Source: Orthonyx spaldingii (taxonomy: Eukaryota > Chordata > Aves > Passeriformes > Orthonychidae). From it: DNA of 64,000 nt. Under the pieces are notes generated by a model. That model saw only the letters and a program-made list of their open reading frames with translations. It made no database searches and was not told where the DNA came from. The translations under genes and the position numbers were made by a program. How positions within the stretch are numbered: the first letter of the stretch is position 1; every line of letters starts with the position of its first letter. The stretch lies in the NCBI GenBank assembly GCA_013397795.1, contig VZTJ01003574.1, forward strand, positions 770,000-833,999. Direction: 5' to 3'. Shown here piece by piece: positions 1 to 13,100 of this stretch.

Positions 1-920
1 TTTTTTTTTTAAATAAGCACAGAATGCCAGAGGTTAAAAACACATTTACAGGGCAGAATACCAGTCAGACATCACAATCTATACATTTTTTGCTCAATTT
101 CCTGTACAAATACACAGCATTCAAATGGGGGTATTTACAAAGAAGCATGATCAGAGGAAATTTTAAATATCACATAATTTGTTTCCCAAAGGCTCTTGCT
201 CTCTCCAGCCTCCCCGGTTTTGGCTGATACTCCCACAGAAGAGATATGCAATATCCCTTACCTAGAAAAGGGTAAGTAAGCTAAAAACCAAACAGAGGAA
301 GACGAAAAAGGATCTGAGTCTTGCATACAGCAATAAAACCAACCCAACTATTGGAAAAAAAAAAAAAAAAGTAGGATTCAGAGAAATTGTTTGAATTGCT
401 TTTCTTCTACTACTGTAGCTCCTTCTCAATTTTGTTTCAGATGGGGCCAGCAGGTACACTGACGATGGAGAGATTTATAGCAGAATTCCACCAATTTTTC
501 TCAGGAATGCACATGCTCTTTTGTTATGCAAAGAAAACCCAATGAAGGCAAGTACACTGAAGTTTGAATTAGAGTTAGGTATAGAATGTCAAGGTCCTGT
601 TCAAAACATCCTGTTGCTGTGGTTTATACAAGGAATCTTCAAATCCTGTTGGGCAAATGCAACAACTGCTGTTGCTTCCACCTACTGCAGGACTGAGCTT
701 GATGTTGGAGTTGTACTATGCTAAAAGACACCTCACCCTACAGAGAAATAGTAGTTCCAGGCAATATTAGTTCCAAGATTCACAAAATCTTAATAATAGT
801 CTTTCTATCTTCTGCCCCCTTTAAGGCAAACACTGAAAAGGGAGACAGAATGCTTGGTAGATATCAGAACAATAACAGAAATTTAACTCCAGCGAGGCTT
901 GAATTTGGTAAATTCCACAA
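1..920. other. 3' flank, no gene seen
   Basis: AT-rich sequence below the distal polyadenylation candidate. It begins with a 10-T run cut by the window edge and contains a 16-A run at 355-370. No exon, conserved protein segment or repeat family was recognised. In human the next gene downstream is MANF in the same orientation (recalled); no MANF coding sequence is visible here. Confidence 0.4.
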
Positions 921-926
921 TTTATT
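921..926 (-). promoter_or_regulatory. DOCK3: candidate distal polyadenylation signal (AATAAA)
   Basis: The last canonical AATAAA on the minus strand before the left edge that I found, about 2.8 kb past the stop. It would end a long DOCK3 3' UTR if used. Confidence 0.3.
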
Positions 927-2156
927 CCACCCTTCTTTATGTGGACCTGCCATAAATTAGGTATTTGTATACATCACCTGATTGATCTTCGAACCCTTCC
1001 CAATACACAGGACGCCAGACTCCCCAAATGGACTCACTGCTGTTGTACCAGGTCTCTAATCGGAGCAGGATGATGCATTTTGAGAGACTGATTAGAGCTG
1101 TGGTGGGCAGGTTTTCCAGCTGCCTGGGACTCAGTCCCATGGCAATTGCATTCTTAGTTCTGCAAAGTTTTATTTGCAAGACCTGCTGGTTTTTCACATT
1201 AAGGAAGCTCGGTAAGTCACTACATTTACTACTTTTAGTCTTGCTGCTAGGAAAAAAAGAAGAAACCAGGGGCAAGGGAGATGGAATTAAAACTTAGTTA
1301 TTTTAAGAACTTCACTGGAAGAGTCTCAGTGGGATTGGAGGATAGCATATGTGAAAACATTTCACCCTTTTCTAAGGAATTACCTTGACTTACCTTTACT
1401 GAAAACATCACTTGTTTTTGTACATTTGTTCTATACCAGAGATCCAGCTTGGTTTGTTAACGTTTAAGACTGTCCTACCATTGGAAAACTCTCCTTCCTG
1501 CTAAAGATGAAACATCCACTATAGGCCAGATTTTATTATCATTGTTTAAATTGTGAAGGATATAATGATTACAAGCAGCCTGTGTTAGTAACAAAATAGA
1601 GGAAGCAAGAGAGACTTTGTTCCAGCCAAAGAGGCCATTTAAGAAACAAATCCATAACTTAGTAGTTTTGCATGGGCTAGAGCTTGAGAAAGAAAAACAA
1701 ATCCTCTTAAAATCCCCTTCATACAACTGCTGAGTCCAGACTTTATACAGCCAGACCATCTTCAGCCAGTTCAGAAACCATGTACTCTGCCCAGTCACTG
1801 TATTTAGAGGTAGTGCTAAAGGTGACCTGTAAAAGATTTATAATAATCCTTTTTTGCTTCTTTATGCTGTTTCTAGCAAGAGAAGCTGAGTAGTTAGGTG
1901 AGAATTCAAGGTGTTGGTTGAGTGTTGTTCCTGTTTCTGGCACTGATTTATATGGTGGAGGTCTTATTTGAATGTGCTTCAGGTTTTTCAGTGGTAGGAA
2001 AGAGGGAGGGCTCTTTCCATCCTATGGAGTGTGCTTTGCAGTCTGCACATGAAAGGGTTGTAAGGAAGGCTAAAATGTGTGTGGGTGTGGCAAGGGAAAG
2101 GAAGGTGGCTTGTTAATATAAAAACATTAAATATTTGATATTACCTTGATTGGAAG

Positions 2157-2162
2157 TTTATT
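2157..2162 (-). promoter_or_regulatory. DOCK3: candidate proximal polyadenylation signal (AATAAA)
   Basis: AATAAA on the minus strand about 1.5 kb past the stop. It would give a short 3' UTR. Further perfect hexamers follow at 1532-1537 and 1169-1174, and an ATTAAA variant lies upstream at 2839-2844. The hexamer alone is weak evidence. Confidence 0.35.
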
Positions 2163-3690
2163 GAAAACTATGCAAACAGGAATAAAAGGTTTCTTAAAGC
2201 CAAGATCTTTTCTCTGTAAAGAATAATATTACCCACAGATTTTTTTTTCCTGAACTGTGCAAGTAGTGATTAAAAGGCATGTTTTGTGTACTTGTACTGT
2301 CTTCAGCTCTGCACAGTTCTGGTTTGTGGTGTGGCTTGGTGTCCCCCCAGTGTTCTTCAGCCCTTTCTGGAGCTTATCAATAAGAAAATGTGGGATGGGG
2401 AACAGCTGTATTGCTGCCTGAGGAGAAAAGATAAAAGAAACCAACCTGCCAGAAGAGAGAAGCAGCAGCTCCTACCACACATTCTAAAGAAGCAAAAGAG
2501 GAAACAAACACTTGTTCTTTACAGGTTGCCTTTAAGGTCCCTGACTCTGGGGTGTACACTGGATACCGGGCATTGCTCGAGTCCTGGTGTTTTCTGTCTG
2601 CTCTGAGAGACCAGAGATTCCTTCTGCACACCAGCTGCAGTGAGTTGTTGGGAGGACTGAGGATATTGAGTTAACAGGGAATGAATCTCAGCTCCTGGGT
2701 GATGGAAGTTGGTGAGAATTATGATGTTCAGCCCTGAGGCAAGGATTGTTGGATATGATGCATTTAAGCCACCTTTTCTTTACTGGCTGGGTCATCAACC
2801 AGCTTGTGGCATGAGAAACTCAATTTGGTTGGTTTTGTTTTAATCTGGAATAGAAATGCTGGTGTCAACAGCCTGCCCAAAGCTGGGCATGGGAAAGGCC
2901 TACAATGAGGTTGTAGCTCCAGTAGCTGCCAACCTCCTCTCATTCTGTAGCACAGATGAATAACACGATTCCCATGAGAAAGCAGGTTGGCTTAGCCAGT
3001 GAAAGCAAAATTTAAGAAATGAAACAGTACATAAAAAACAAAGGAGGCAGAGTTTGTTGGAAATGATATCTTGGAGATCAGTGCATCAGCACTGGTTAGA
3101 TTGCCTCAGCACCTATGAACCAATGCAGGGAGATCACTGCACAGATATGTACAATCCTGCTCTCAAAAGAGCCAATTTCTTCTTAGAATTGCCATCTTTC
3201 CACTGCCTGCAGCTCATGCACCTTCCAGCCTGACAGTTCATAGAATCCCTGATTTCAGCAATGAGCTTTCAATTCTGTACAGCAAAGAAATATGTCCCTA
3301 GTGCAACTGCTTCTACTCATGTGCGTCTCAGAACTGGGAGGAAAGCAGGTTCAAAATCAACTTGCCACATTCCCCCCTCTTTCCCCTCCACTTAAAATTG
3401 TATTTTTCAGCTTCTGCAAGTCTCTATGGCTCGTATGCCGTATGATGTGGTTAAGAAACTGCAGAAGGAATAAACTGTCCACTGCACAGAAAGTTAAAAA
3501 ACATAACGGAAAGGTGTAAAAAGAAATTAAAAAGGAAAGCAGCAACCCGCCATGCTGGCCCAATTGCTTTTGTGGGCTTCAGACGTAACCTTGCGGCAGT
3601 AGAAAATCGGTTTGCTGTTCTCCGAGTCCCGCTCCCTCTGTGGTATCCACACCTGGAATGCCAATGCCAGCTGCGTGCCAGGAGCTGTCC

Positions 3691-4197
3691 CTACTGCTCG
3701 CTGATGCCGTGCTCCCATGCCACCCTGGCCTGCTCCTCTTTTCCACCACTCACGGGCTGGGACACTTTACGGTGCAACGGGCGGTGTTTGTCATCATCTT
3801 CAATGATCATCCCCTCCTCGTTCTCCATGTTTGGCAGCCGGGAGTGGTAAGGTTTGGGGGGTAAAGCAGGAGGGTCCATGGTGTCCTGAGGAATGACTCC
3901 GGATGGAGCAGAGTGGCTTCGGCATGGCTGGGATTTGAGCGACTCCAGGACATCAGGCTCAGAGAGACTGTACCTGACAGGGAGGTAGGGTGTCTCTAGA
4001 TCTTCATCAGTGTTCCAGGCCTGGCTGGGCACAGAATCCATGGTGTCTGTGCGAGGAGGTGGCTCAGAAGAATGTCCAAAATTGCTCTCGCTCAAGGAGG
4101 AGACACCGCTGCTGGCACTGCCGGATAGAGTGGAGTTACTGCCATCTAGACCAGACTGCGGACTGGTGGGCGATGCAGGGATAGGGTGAAGAGGGGA
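3691..4197 (-). CDS. DOCK3: DOCK3 terminal coding exon w39 with stop codon
   Basis: The final exon enters in phase 0 after CCAAACAG and codes 168 residues to TAG at 3691-3693. It begins SPLHPIPASPTSPQSGLDGS, includes SGSASSGVSSLSESNFGHSS, the PxxP motif DPPALPPKPYH and the end EEQARVAWEHGISEQ. PPALPPKP is the proline motif reported to recruit SH3 adaptors in DOCK-A/B proteins (family knowledge). No in-frame stop or frameshift is seen. Confidence 0.97.
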   Translation of the reverse strand, partial: SPLHPIPASPTSPQSGLDGSNSTLSGSASSGVSSLSESNFGHSSEPPPRTDTMDSVPSQAWNTDEDLETPYLPVRYSLSEPDVLESLKSQPCRSHSAPSGVIPQDTMDPPALPPKPYHSRLPNMENEEGMIIEDDDKHRPLHRKVSQPVSGGKEEQARVAWEHGISEQ

Positions 4198-7100
4198 CTG
4201 TTTGGAGAGAAACAAAACCAGGTTAAAATTGACAAAGGAGGCAACGCTGCATCTTGTGTGTTGATCCCCATTTCAGCTCTTGACAGTGTTGTTAACAACG
4301 GCGCAGTTCCGTTTGTGTTCAAAATGTCAAGGATTATCGGTTTACATGTATGGAAGTACCACTTGTGGGCAGACAAGTGCACTCAACAACACCAAAGCTG
4401 TTAGAGAAACAGTAGCTGAGGTGACGATCAGGGTGCTGAAATCACAGCATATGGTGCAAAAAAGGAAAAGGGAAGGACCTACAACCCGTAAGTTATCTCT
4501 ATAGCAGTCAGCTGTGGAATAGGTTAAGAACTTTCAGTGGGTTTTTCTCATGTGCAAGTTACTAGGATGTTAAAAATAGTGTTTCTGTATTCAGAAGCTG
4601 CTTGGTGGGAGCAGAGATGGGGAGATTCCTTTCAGGAGCCTGTTGTTGTCCCACATCCCCCTCTGCTCTCCTGCCATTACCTTGCGCAACGTTCGTGCGG
4701 GCAGTGCCGGAGGAGCATCGCTGAGCTGGTGGTGGAAGGCATCGAAGTGCAGCGAGTAGTGTCCTGCAATGAGACAAAGGGCAGAAATGCAGACCTGTGC
4801 TGCTTCATTGCAGCCACAGAGCTGGGTTTAGATCTGTACTGCCAGGTAACTGCTCCAAATGCTGCTAACTCCAGCCTAGGGCTGCCTTCTGATGGATACT
4901 GCAGAGTGCATCTGTCACACACAGGCTGCTAAGGAGAAATTAAGTGCAGAGATAGATTTTTCACTGCTCCATTATTGAGGATCTCATGGCAAGGCAACAG
5001 GCTCTTCAACAATGAACATTTGACGTTTCATTTAATAGCTTTGTAAGCTCAAGTTACTGCTGAAGTTGGTCATTGGTAAGAAGCCAGGCCAAGCTTCAGC
5101 ACTCTCACGCTTAATTCTAGTCTCAAAGGACACACAAGTCCACATTGCTTAAGGACTGCAAGAATTTGAAGATCTGGCAAAAAATAAGTTGAAAACCTAG
5201 CAGACCAGGAAAGACTATGGGTTTTTTTTTTTCTGATTGTTTTTACAAGGGTGGTGGCGGGGAGAGGCTGTAGTCGGCTTTTAGGGTCTGAATTTGTGTG
5301 TGTGTGACTGCAGGCATTTGCTGGGCGTGTCCTTACCATGGGGCAGGCTTCGGGGAGGCACTGGTGGGGCCAGGATGCTCCCAGCGTGGGCAGACAGGAA
5401 CGGCAGCGCCTCTCGGCTCCCGCTGTCCAGGCTCCAGCTACTGGGTGCTGCTGGCACAGCTGAAGGATTGAAACAGATGTGACTCGGGTAACAGGAGTTT
5501 GTGGGGCAGCATCGGCTTCCCAGTGTGCTCTTCAGCACAGAGAGACAGGTTCCAGCGACTCAGAGATTGCCAGGATTGAAAGCACAGAAAGGAACCGTCC
5601 AGGCTACAGTGTGTTAAGTTTAGAGATGCTTTGTTAAGAAGTGAGGGTTAGGTGATCGCAGGGTTAGTCTGCTCAGCTCCCCTCCATCCCTGGGCTTGTT
5701 TCTAGCAAATCTGAAGAGCAGTAGGACTCTGGCAGGTTTTTTGGCAAATCAGTGTGGAGGTAAAAATGGAATCCCACCAATGAACAATGGCTGGATCTCA
5801 GGTGTGATCTCAGGAGTGGTGACAAGGGAACATGGCAAAACCCTCTGCAAACACAGGACGGCCTGTGGCTGCACTACAGGCTCAGTGAGGGCTGAATAAA
5901 GGACATGAAGGAAATTACACCTCAATCTGTTACAAAAGAAATTACTTCAAAGCTCCAAATGACTTTACTAAGCTACAGAGTTGATCAAGAACTTTGATCA
6001 CAAAATATTTAAAGACAACAGTTTGGCCTCCTTGTATTACAAAGTCTCCAGAAGAGATCCAGCCTTTCTGAATCAGGAAGTATAGAGAGAGCAATGCTTG
6101 CTGCATTTAACAGAGAGTGAATATGATCTTCGTGGACTTGGTTTTTCATGGAAATAGAAGCTGCTCCTTGACATGAACATGAACCTTTTTCAAGATCTGG
6201 AGAATTCTGTCAACCTTAAACATCATTAAAATGCACCTTCTTTCCTTCCAAACAAGACTTGATTTATTCTGAGAAGAGACATGCAATAATTGTATGTTTA
6301 TTTAAAAACAAATAAGCAACTGCAATTTCTTCAGATTAGCAAAGAAAGAAAAAAAGTAATTAATTGAGCCTGTCCAAGAAAACTGAGATAAAAATAGCTT
6401 TTTCCATCTTCAGTTTGGAAAATGGAAGCCTGGAGAAATAAAATGGAGTTTGACATCTGAAGAGGATTTCTTCGTAATTAAAATGCCTGCAGCCATTTTT
6501 GGTGCATTTCTTTCTAAAATAACTTTGAAAGGTTTCTCTTTTTTTTTTTTTTGTCTCCCTAGTTCATGAGTTAACATGAGCACAGGCTCCCCAAGGCCTA
6601 AAACTCCCTAAAGTAAAAAAGATCACAAAGTGGCAGCTTCATAAGACAGAACAAACTCCATAAAAATATAAAAGTAAATTTATTTATTTTTTTTAAAGAG
6701 ACTCTCAGCCTGAGAATCTGGGAAAGGCATATGAAGAAGACACAAAGAATCTTGAGAGAAAACAGGTTCAAACCAGGGCCTACCTCTCTATACAATGTGG
6801 CTCCAGATGGATTTTCCCTGTACATGCCAGAGTGCTCGGATTTGCACTTGTGCAATTGGTGTCACAGGGCTAAAGCAGAGGGACAAGATGCACAGCAGTG
6901 CCAGCCTTGCTCATCTCTCCTGCCATATCCCAGCATCAGGTGTAAAGGACAGAAAACCTGATTTGCTTGGTCTGTAAAACTATGGTTGTGCTTGTTGGTT
7001 TGTTGGCTTGTTTGTTTTTTTAACACTGAGATGCAGAATGAGAGAATGTGAAGAACAACACATGGTATCCCAGTGAAAAATCCATTTATGCTTTCTCAGT

Positions 7101-10100
7101 GTTCCCTCATTCACAGCCTTTTGAATATTCAGGAGTGCTGGAAGAAGATCAGATGATTGTGAAGAGTGGCTGCTGCCTGTTAAAACCAGTGTTTTAGCCA
7201 AAATGCTTCAGGGAAGAACCTAAGCAGGGAGCTCCCAGTGCTCTGACTTAGCCCATGTCTCTCTCTGTGACTGTTCAGTGGCTCGGTGGCCAAGTTTAAT
7301 TAGCAGGGAAGCTGATTTGGGCCATTCTGCTGCGGGGGACCGATGTCACCACTGTCACTGGGAATTACCCAGCACAACTCCTGCCACGGCCAGGAGCGGG
7401 TGGGGAAGGCAGGGCCCTGACTGCTGACAAAATCCAAGGCAGATGCATCCCGACTTCAGAGAATGATGAGGCTTCAAGGCCTGCCAAGAGCACCTGTACC
7501 TGCATTTTTGCCACCAGCCAGGCACAAGAGCTGGGATTCCTGCCTCACCACCCCTGTGAACAACTACTGAACATCACCTGTGTCTTTCATGGCTGCTTTG
7601 GGATTCTGTCTTTGATCTCTTGGCACTGAATACCACACTCCTGCATAATATCACCAACAAATACAAATTCAAGTATTTTTTTTCCTGGACAGACAATAAA
7701 TATTTAACTACTTTCCTTTTCCAGATATTTCTCCCGTCCAGTACAAAGATATCACCATCTCTGTCATATGTTTGGTTCAAACTAACATGGCTAGGCTGGA
7801 GCTCTTAATCCCTCACCCCCAGTCTGAACTCTCTTGTCATCACTCATTATTGTCATCAAGTCATCATTCTGCCATTTATTCAGAACTGGATGTTGGCCTT
7901 TGGTTTCAATCTGGACCGCTCATGTTGAAGTAGGGGATTCTGATTTATTAGAAATTGTAAAATAAAATTTGGATTTTTTTTTTAAAAGATAGTTTAGTTC
8001 TGGCACAGATACTGAAACAAAAACACAGATAAAAATCTGAGTGTATGATGTAGGTCAGACTAGAGAGTTGCAATGGTCTTTCCTGGCCTTAAAAATCCTT
8101 TAAGATACCATTTTTTCCCAGCCATACATGACTGTTCCTTTTTAGGCAGCCTCCTTGTCGCAGATTTTGATTCAGGAATTTTGCCCTCTTCTGCTTTTTC
8201 AGAATGCTGCCTTTCAGATAATTTTTGAGCCCATCGCTTTGTCCATGGCACCCCTTTCACAAGCCACTCCTTTTCTCTTACACCAAATTCCTTCTCCTCT
8301 TTCAGGTTTTTTTTTTTCCCTGCAGGGACTCTGCCTGTTTTTTTCAAACCAGTGTGTTTAAAAAGCCATATTCCTAATGATAAATAAGAATAAAACTACC
8401 TCAGAGAGGGATTACAAGGAATGTTTGTATTTTGAGCAATAGAAGTGTATTAAAAACAAGTATATTTCATTAATAAAAATATGGTCCAAATCTGCAGCTC
8501 TTCTTAGGTAACTTCTCATTTGCTACTTTGTGAGTTTGCTTGACAAAGGCTGCAAGAATTGTTTCAATAACAAAATGCTGAACTCAGAAAGCTTTCTGAA
8601 ATAGAGAGGTTTGTGCAAGCCCACCCTCCTGTGAAGGCTCTGAAATGATGGTAGGTTGGCAGAAGGCCCAGTTAATTAAACTGTTAATTAGAAAGTGTGA
8701 GAGAAATGCACTCTGCCAGGAAATGTAGAAGCCCATTCGTTACTTGCTGTAGCATGACCAGAGCAATAGTATTTTAGCAAGCGTGCATGCTAAGCAGGAA
8801 AAGGAGTACCTTTCTCAGCCACAGACAGGTTGGGATCACTGCAAGGTTTGCATGGTCCAATCATTTGCTGGATCAAGGCGCGCTGGAAATTTGGAGGCTA
8901 AGGGAGAAGAAAGTCGGCAAAGAAGAGTTAAAAAAAAAAGTTACAGACCACCTGGGGCAATATGGGGACTTTCTGTTCCGTTTTTATTAAGCAAAGAAGT
9001 TTTTAAACTAAAGATTTCCTGGGCACCTTAGGCTGTGCCTATATTGGCAATACTGCAGTGCAATAGGAGTGGATCTCCAGGGTGTAACAGTGCTGAGGGC
9101 CCACAATTCCTGCTCTCTGGAGGAGTTATTTCAGACCAGCTCTAGCCTGGCCTTGTGCCCATTATCAGCTGGAATCCATCATTTGTCCTCTGAAGCTTAT
9201 CTTTGGTTTTGTTTGAGTGTTGATTTTGCACGTCTTGAGACAGCTTTCTAATGCAAACTGAAATGTGATAAGTGGGCAGAATCAGGAGATTCCCTTCAAA
9301 AGTGCAGGCCAGGGTGAGCTTTAAATGCTTACATGTAGGCACAATTTTCAATTTGTCCAGAGAAATTAGGGCACAGATTCTTTGGAGACCCTGTATCAGT
9401 ATATTATTTCAGCCTCATGGTTTTTGATACCTCTGGAAATCACCATAAAGTTATTTAGAATCAACTTGGAGGCTAGACTGCAGGATGGATGGCCATAGTT
9501 CTAAACAAATAAAGAAAATGGTGTGAGTACTTGCAATGGACCAGGGCTCACAGAATAAAGTTGGGAAGTGAGTCCATTTTCACAGGACATATCTGCACTT
9601 TTAACAGCCACTACAATTTGCATCACTCAGCAGCCACAGTGGGTGAAAGTTCTGCGTCACCTCTGAAAACGATCCTAAGTTGTTGTGCTTCCAAAAAATA
9701 AAAAAGAAAGCTTTTAGCTGGTCAAAGCCAGCAAAAATACAGCCACAGTTTGAGGTGGTTGAACTGAGAGAGAAGAAATGAGAGCTGCTACCTGTCCATT
9801 TTCCATGATAGCTGCGGGGTACATGGCGCTGCTCGGTCGGTCCCGGTGGGCTGGCAGCAGCATCATCATCTCCCGAGAGTGCCGGTACTTATCTGGTAGA
9901 GAGGGAGAGCCTGTAAACAAGTGAGAAAAATCACGTACACGGGACAAACAACAGCCATGTCTGCACGTGCCCAGGGATCTCAGTCCTCCTGGGCACTTGG
10001 CTCGGACGCAGAGCTCACAGGACTCAAGGAAACACGGTGCTGAGCCCACTAAGCAGCTGAGTGGTGGTGGGTGCATAGCACGGGGATGGAGTAAGAACTG

Positions 10101-13100
10101 GCTCCTTATATACAATTAAGGACATACCACAGAGGGTATGTAAGATGCATGTGTCCCTAGTTGTATGTTGCAAAGTGCTTCCTTTTAAACATAAAAAAAA
10201 AGTGGGCATCTGTGTGGAATCAGCTGTGGCTGTGCCTAACACTCCCTTGCCCCATGAAGTATCATAGAGTTACAGAAATGGCATAAAATTGTGCATTTTA
10301 GGACTGAATGTGGGAGAAAGGGATAAAAGCTTGAGATACACCATTCAGTTAAAGCAGAAATCTATGGGAAAATACTTAATTCCTTGGTTCTGGATAGAGA
10401 GAAGTTAATTGGTGCTATCTTGGGCAGCTTCCTCTTGTTAAAGCAAACCAACCACAACAATAAACAGCATTTTCTATAAATGTGAGAGGCACTTTGCTTA
10501 CAATGCTGCTGTAATGATGATTACTACTGTGTTGCTATACTGAGCCCTTTGATGACACCAGACATTTACCAATGCTTAGAGTTTCATAGGAGGAATAATA
10601 AGCTTGATTTATCTCTTGTCTGTATAATTGTCATTTAAGATATTGGGGTATTTCATATACCAGCTTCCTGGCAGGTGGAATTACTTGGGAGTCATGTCCT
10701 TCAAGGTGAGTGCCACATAACCGTAACACCTTCTGATGTGCAACAGCTGACCATGGATTTGCCAGAAGAATGATTCCCATCAGTGACTTCCTAAAGTCTG
10801 ACACTACGGATACACGCAGCCCTTGGGATGCACAGTATTAGGCAGGAGTTGATGTTGTGAAGCTGCTGGAGTGAGCTGTAACTCGCACTGATTGCTTGAC
10901 TGTGTCACAAACACGCATTGAACAGATGGCAGCACACAGCGCATTACAGAGCCATGCCGGCTTTTGGGGAATACATGCCCCCTTTGGCAAACTTCCACAA
11001 CCACACACATTACCTGGACAGCACTCCAACATATGAGCAAAGGCATTGGTGCTGGTTGATGCAGCTTGTACCCCAGCAAAAGCAAACATGCAGTTTTGGG
11101 GACTAATATTCAGCACACAGTGGAAGGAACAATGTGTCCAGCAGAATGCAGGATAAAGCCCTACAATTGCAACAATTCCTTTGGGGGGGCAGATGCCAGA
11201 TTAATCTCTGACATGAACAGTGGCAGAGTATCTGCATTCTAGTCCCGAACTCATTTTCTCCCCAGACATAGAACAAAACATAATTAGACAACATTCTTTG
11301 CTCTTATGTACAACATCAGCTTGGAGAACACAGTGTTAACGCTTTGTGCTGAGTCTTTTCCTCACAGGTCACAGACAGTCCTGTTCTGCAGGACAAATGT
11401 AAAGATGCTGAACTTTTAGGTGTGCCCAGAACTACAGCACAGCACAACCTGCACTGTAAACTTTTCCCTTTTAATTATCTTGTCATCCTTGCTCTTTTAT
11501 ATCAAAGATGCAAACCACCTCTACTATGTGCTGTCAGTTTATATGGGAGTACAGCTTCAAAAGACCTTGCACTGCAGGACCTGAAAAATCCCACATGTGC
11601 TGGCAGAGTGTAGTTTAAAAACCAGCTCTGCTATTTGGTACCCTAAATTTGTAACTAACTATAGCTATAAAAATGGTAACGGATTATGCCAAGTGTCCTG
11701 TCTGCAAACAAAATTAAGTATGGCTGCTTTGGACAGATAGAGAGCACAATAACCAAGGCTCCTTTCAGGGACTGGCAAAAGCAAAGTCAGAAAAAGCTTT
11801 TAAAGCTTCCAGAGTAGCCAGTGGCCATGAAATACTGCAGCATGTGCCAGGGCTTACTCCTTCTAGCATGTAGCTTGGTGCACTTGATGTGTGCAGCACT
11901 GTAGGTATTTGCTAATGAGAAAGGAAAATGTGTGCTAAAGCCAGAGGCAGTTTTGCTTTTTTAACTATAAATGTTAATCCACTCGTGACAAGTATTAATT
12001 TTAAAGAATGAAACGCAACATTAACAAACTCCAAACTCACTGAATCTTTTCTCCCGATTCATAATTTTTACTGTTACAAAAAGTTTGCTCCTTCACCAAA
12101 TCGTAACTTTTTTGATTTAAAAAGGAAGTTGTAATATATGGATTCTTGTGAATATATGGATTCTTGCGCAGTGCTGAGTAAGACACCAGGACTCATTTTC
12201 TACACCTTAATGAGGGGCAGTGTTGAGGAAGCAGTAGGGATGCCTTTAGAGGCCAGTCAAGTGTCAAGTGGGAATTGCTTTTTGAGTGCATCGGAGGAGT
12301 CCCAACTGTATTTTAAATTAAATTACTGTCAAACCCTCACTCACTCCCAGCTATTTCCGGGCCTTTTTGAGTTACGGTTTCTCTCTTTCTGAACCCTGGT
12401 GTGATCTTGTAACTTCAGTGAAGTTCAGCAGTGCCTCATGAGCCACCTCAAATGAAGCCAAGCTGAACTAAATTTCTTACTGACCTTTTACACAACAACA
12501 GTGGTGCTTCCCTGATAGGGAAGAAGCTACTCAAGGGTCAAGCCAGGTGAAAACTGAGAGATACGTACTTGTAATAATGAGTAACTACTAATGTCTTTGT
12601 TGTTAGCACAGAATTAGCAAATTCTTGCAGTATTCTGATTTCAGTTCTATTTAAGACTTCTGCTGTATATTGTGTATATTATAACTAGTGTAAATTTTGA
12701 TGCCTTAATCTGCAGTTCAGTGATAAAATCAAATAATTGATTGACTTTCCTGATGACTATCCTTTAAAAATTCCTTTTAGATTAATAGCTTTGTTATTTT
12801 CTTTGGACAAGCCAAATAATCACCTGTGTTGCTATTTTAAAGATCCATAAAAGGGTAATTTTTTGGAAGTGGAGAACAATTTAAATTCGTGCTGGATTCT
12901 TAATACAAAAGGCCATGGCTTCCTTTGGTCACTGATGGAACTAATTTGTGTTATAAAGATACCCATCTCCTCAGGAAAGGACTCTGCAGTAAAACAGAGA
13001 AGGTGGTCTAAGCACCTGCCTTATCATTTGAATAAATGAGAGAAGCATTTAAAAGTCAGGCTAAACCCTAGAAATCCTACCCAACCATGCTCAGGTTAAA

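Larger units (their letters stand above)
921..3690 (-). other. DOCK3: DOCK3 3' UTR (end not fixed)
   Basis: Sequence directly after the stop codon with no supported coding frame on either strand. It is AT-rich with scattered poly-A/T. Several polyadenylation hexamers occur on the minus strand, the furthest being AATAAA at 921-926. The boundary given is the longest form that a visible signal supports; a shorter UTR ending near 2157 is as plausible. Transcript 3'-end data are needed to choose. Confidence 0.5.

Noticed and set aside
355..370. Poly(A) run as a retroposon tail
   Set aside because: No retroposed sequence or target-site duplication was recognised next to it.
1..3690. Expected neighbour MANF downstream of DOCK3
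   Set aside because: No frame resembling MANF was found; it is probably beyond the left edge if synteny holds.
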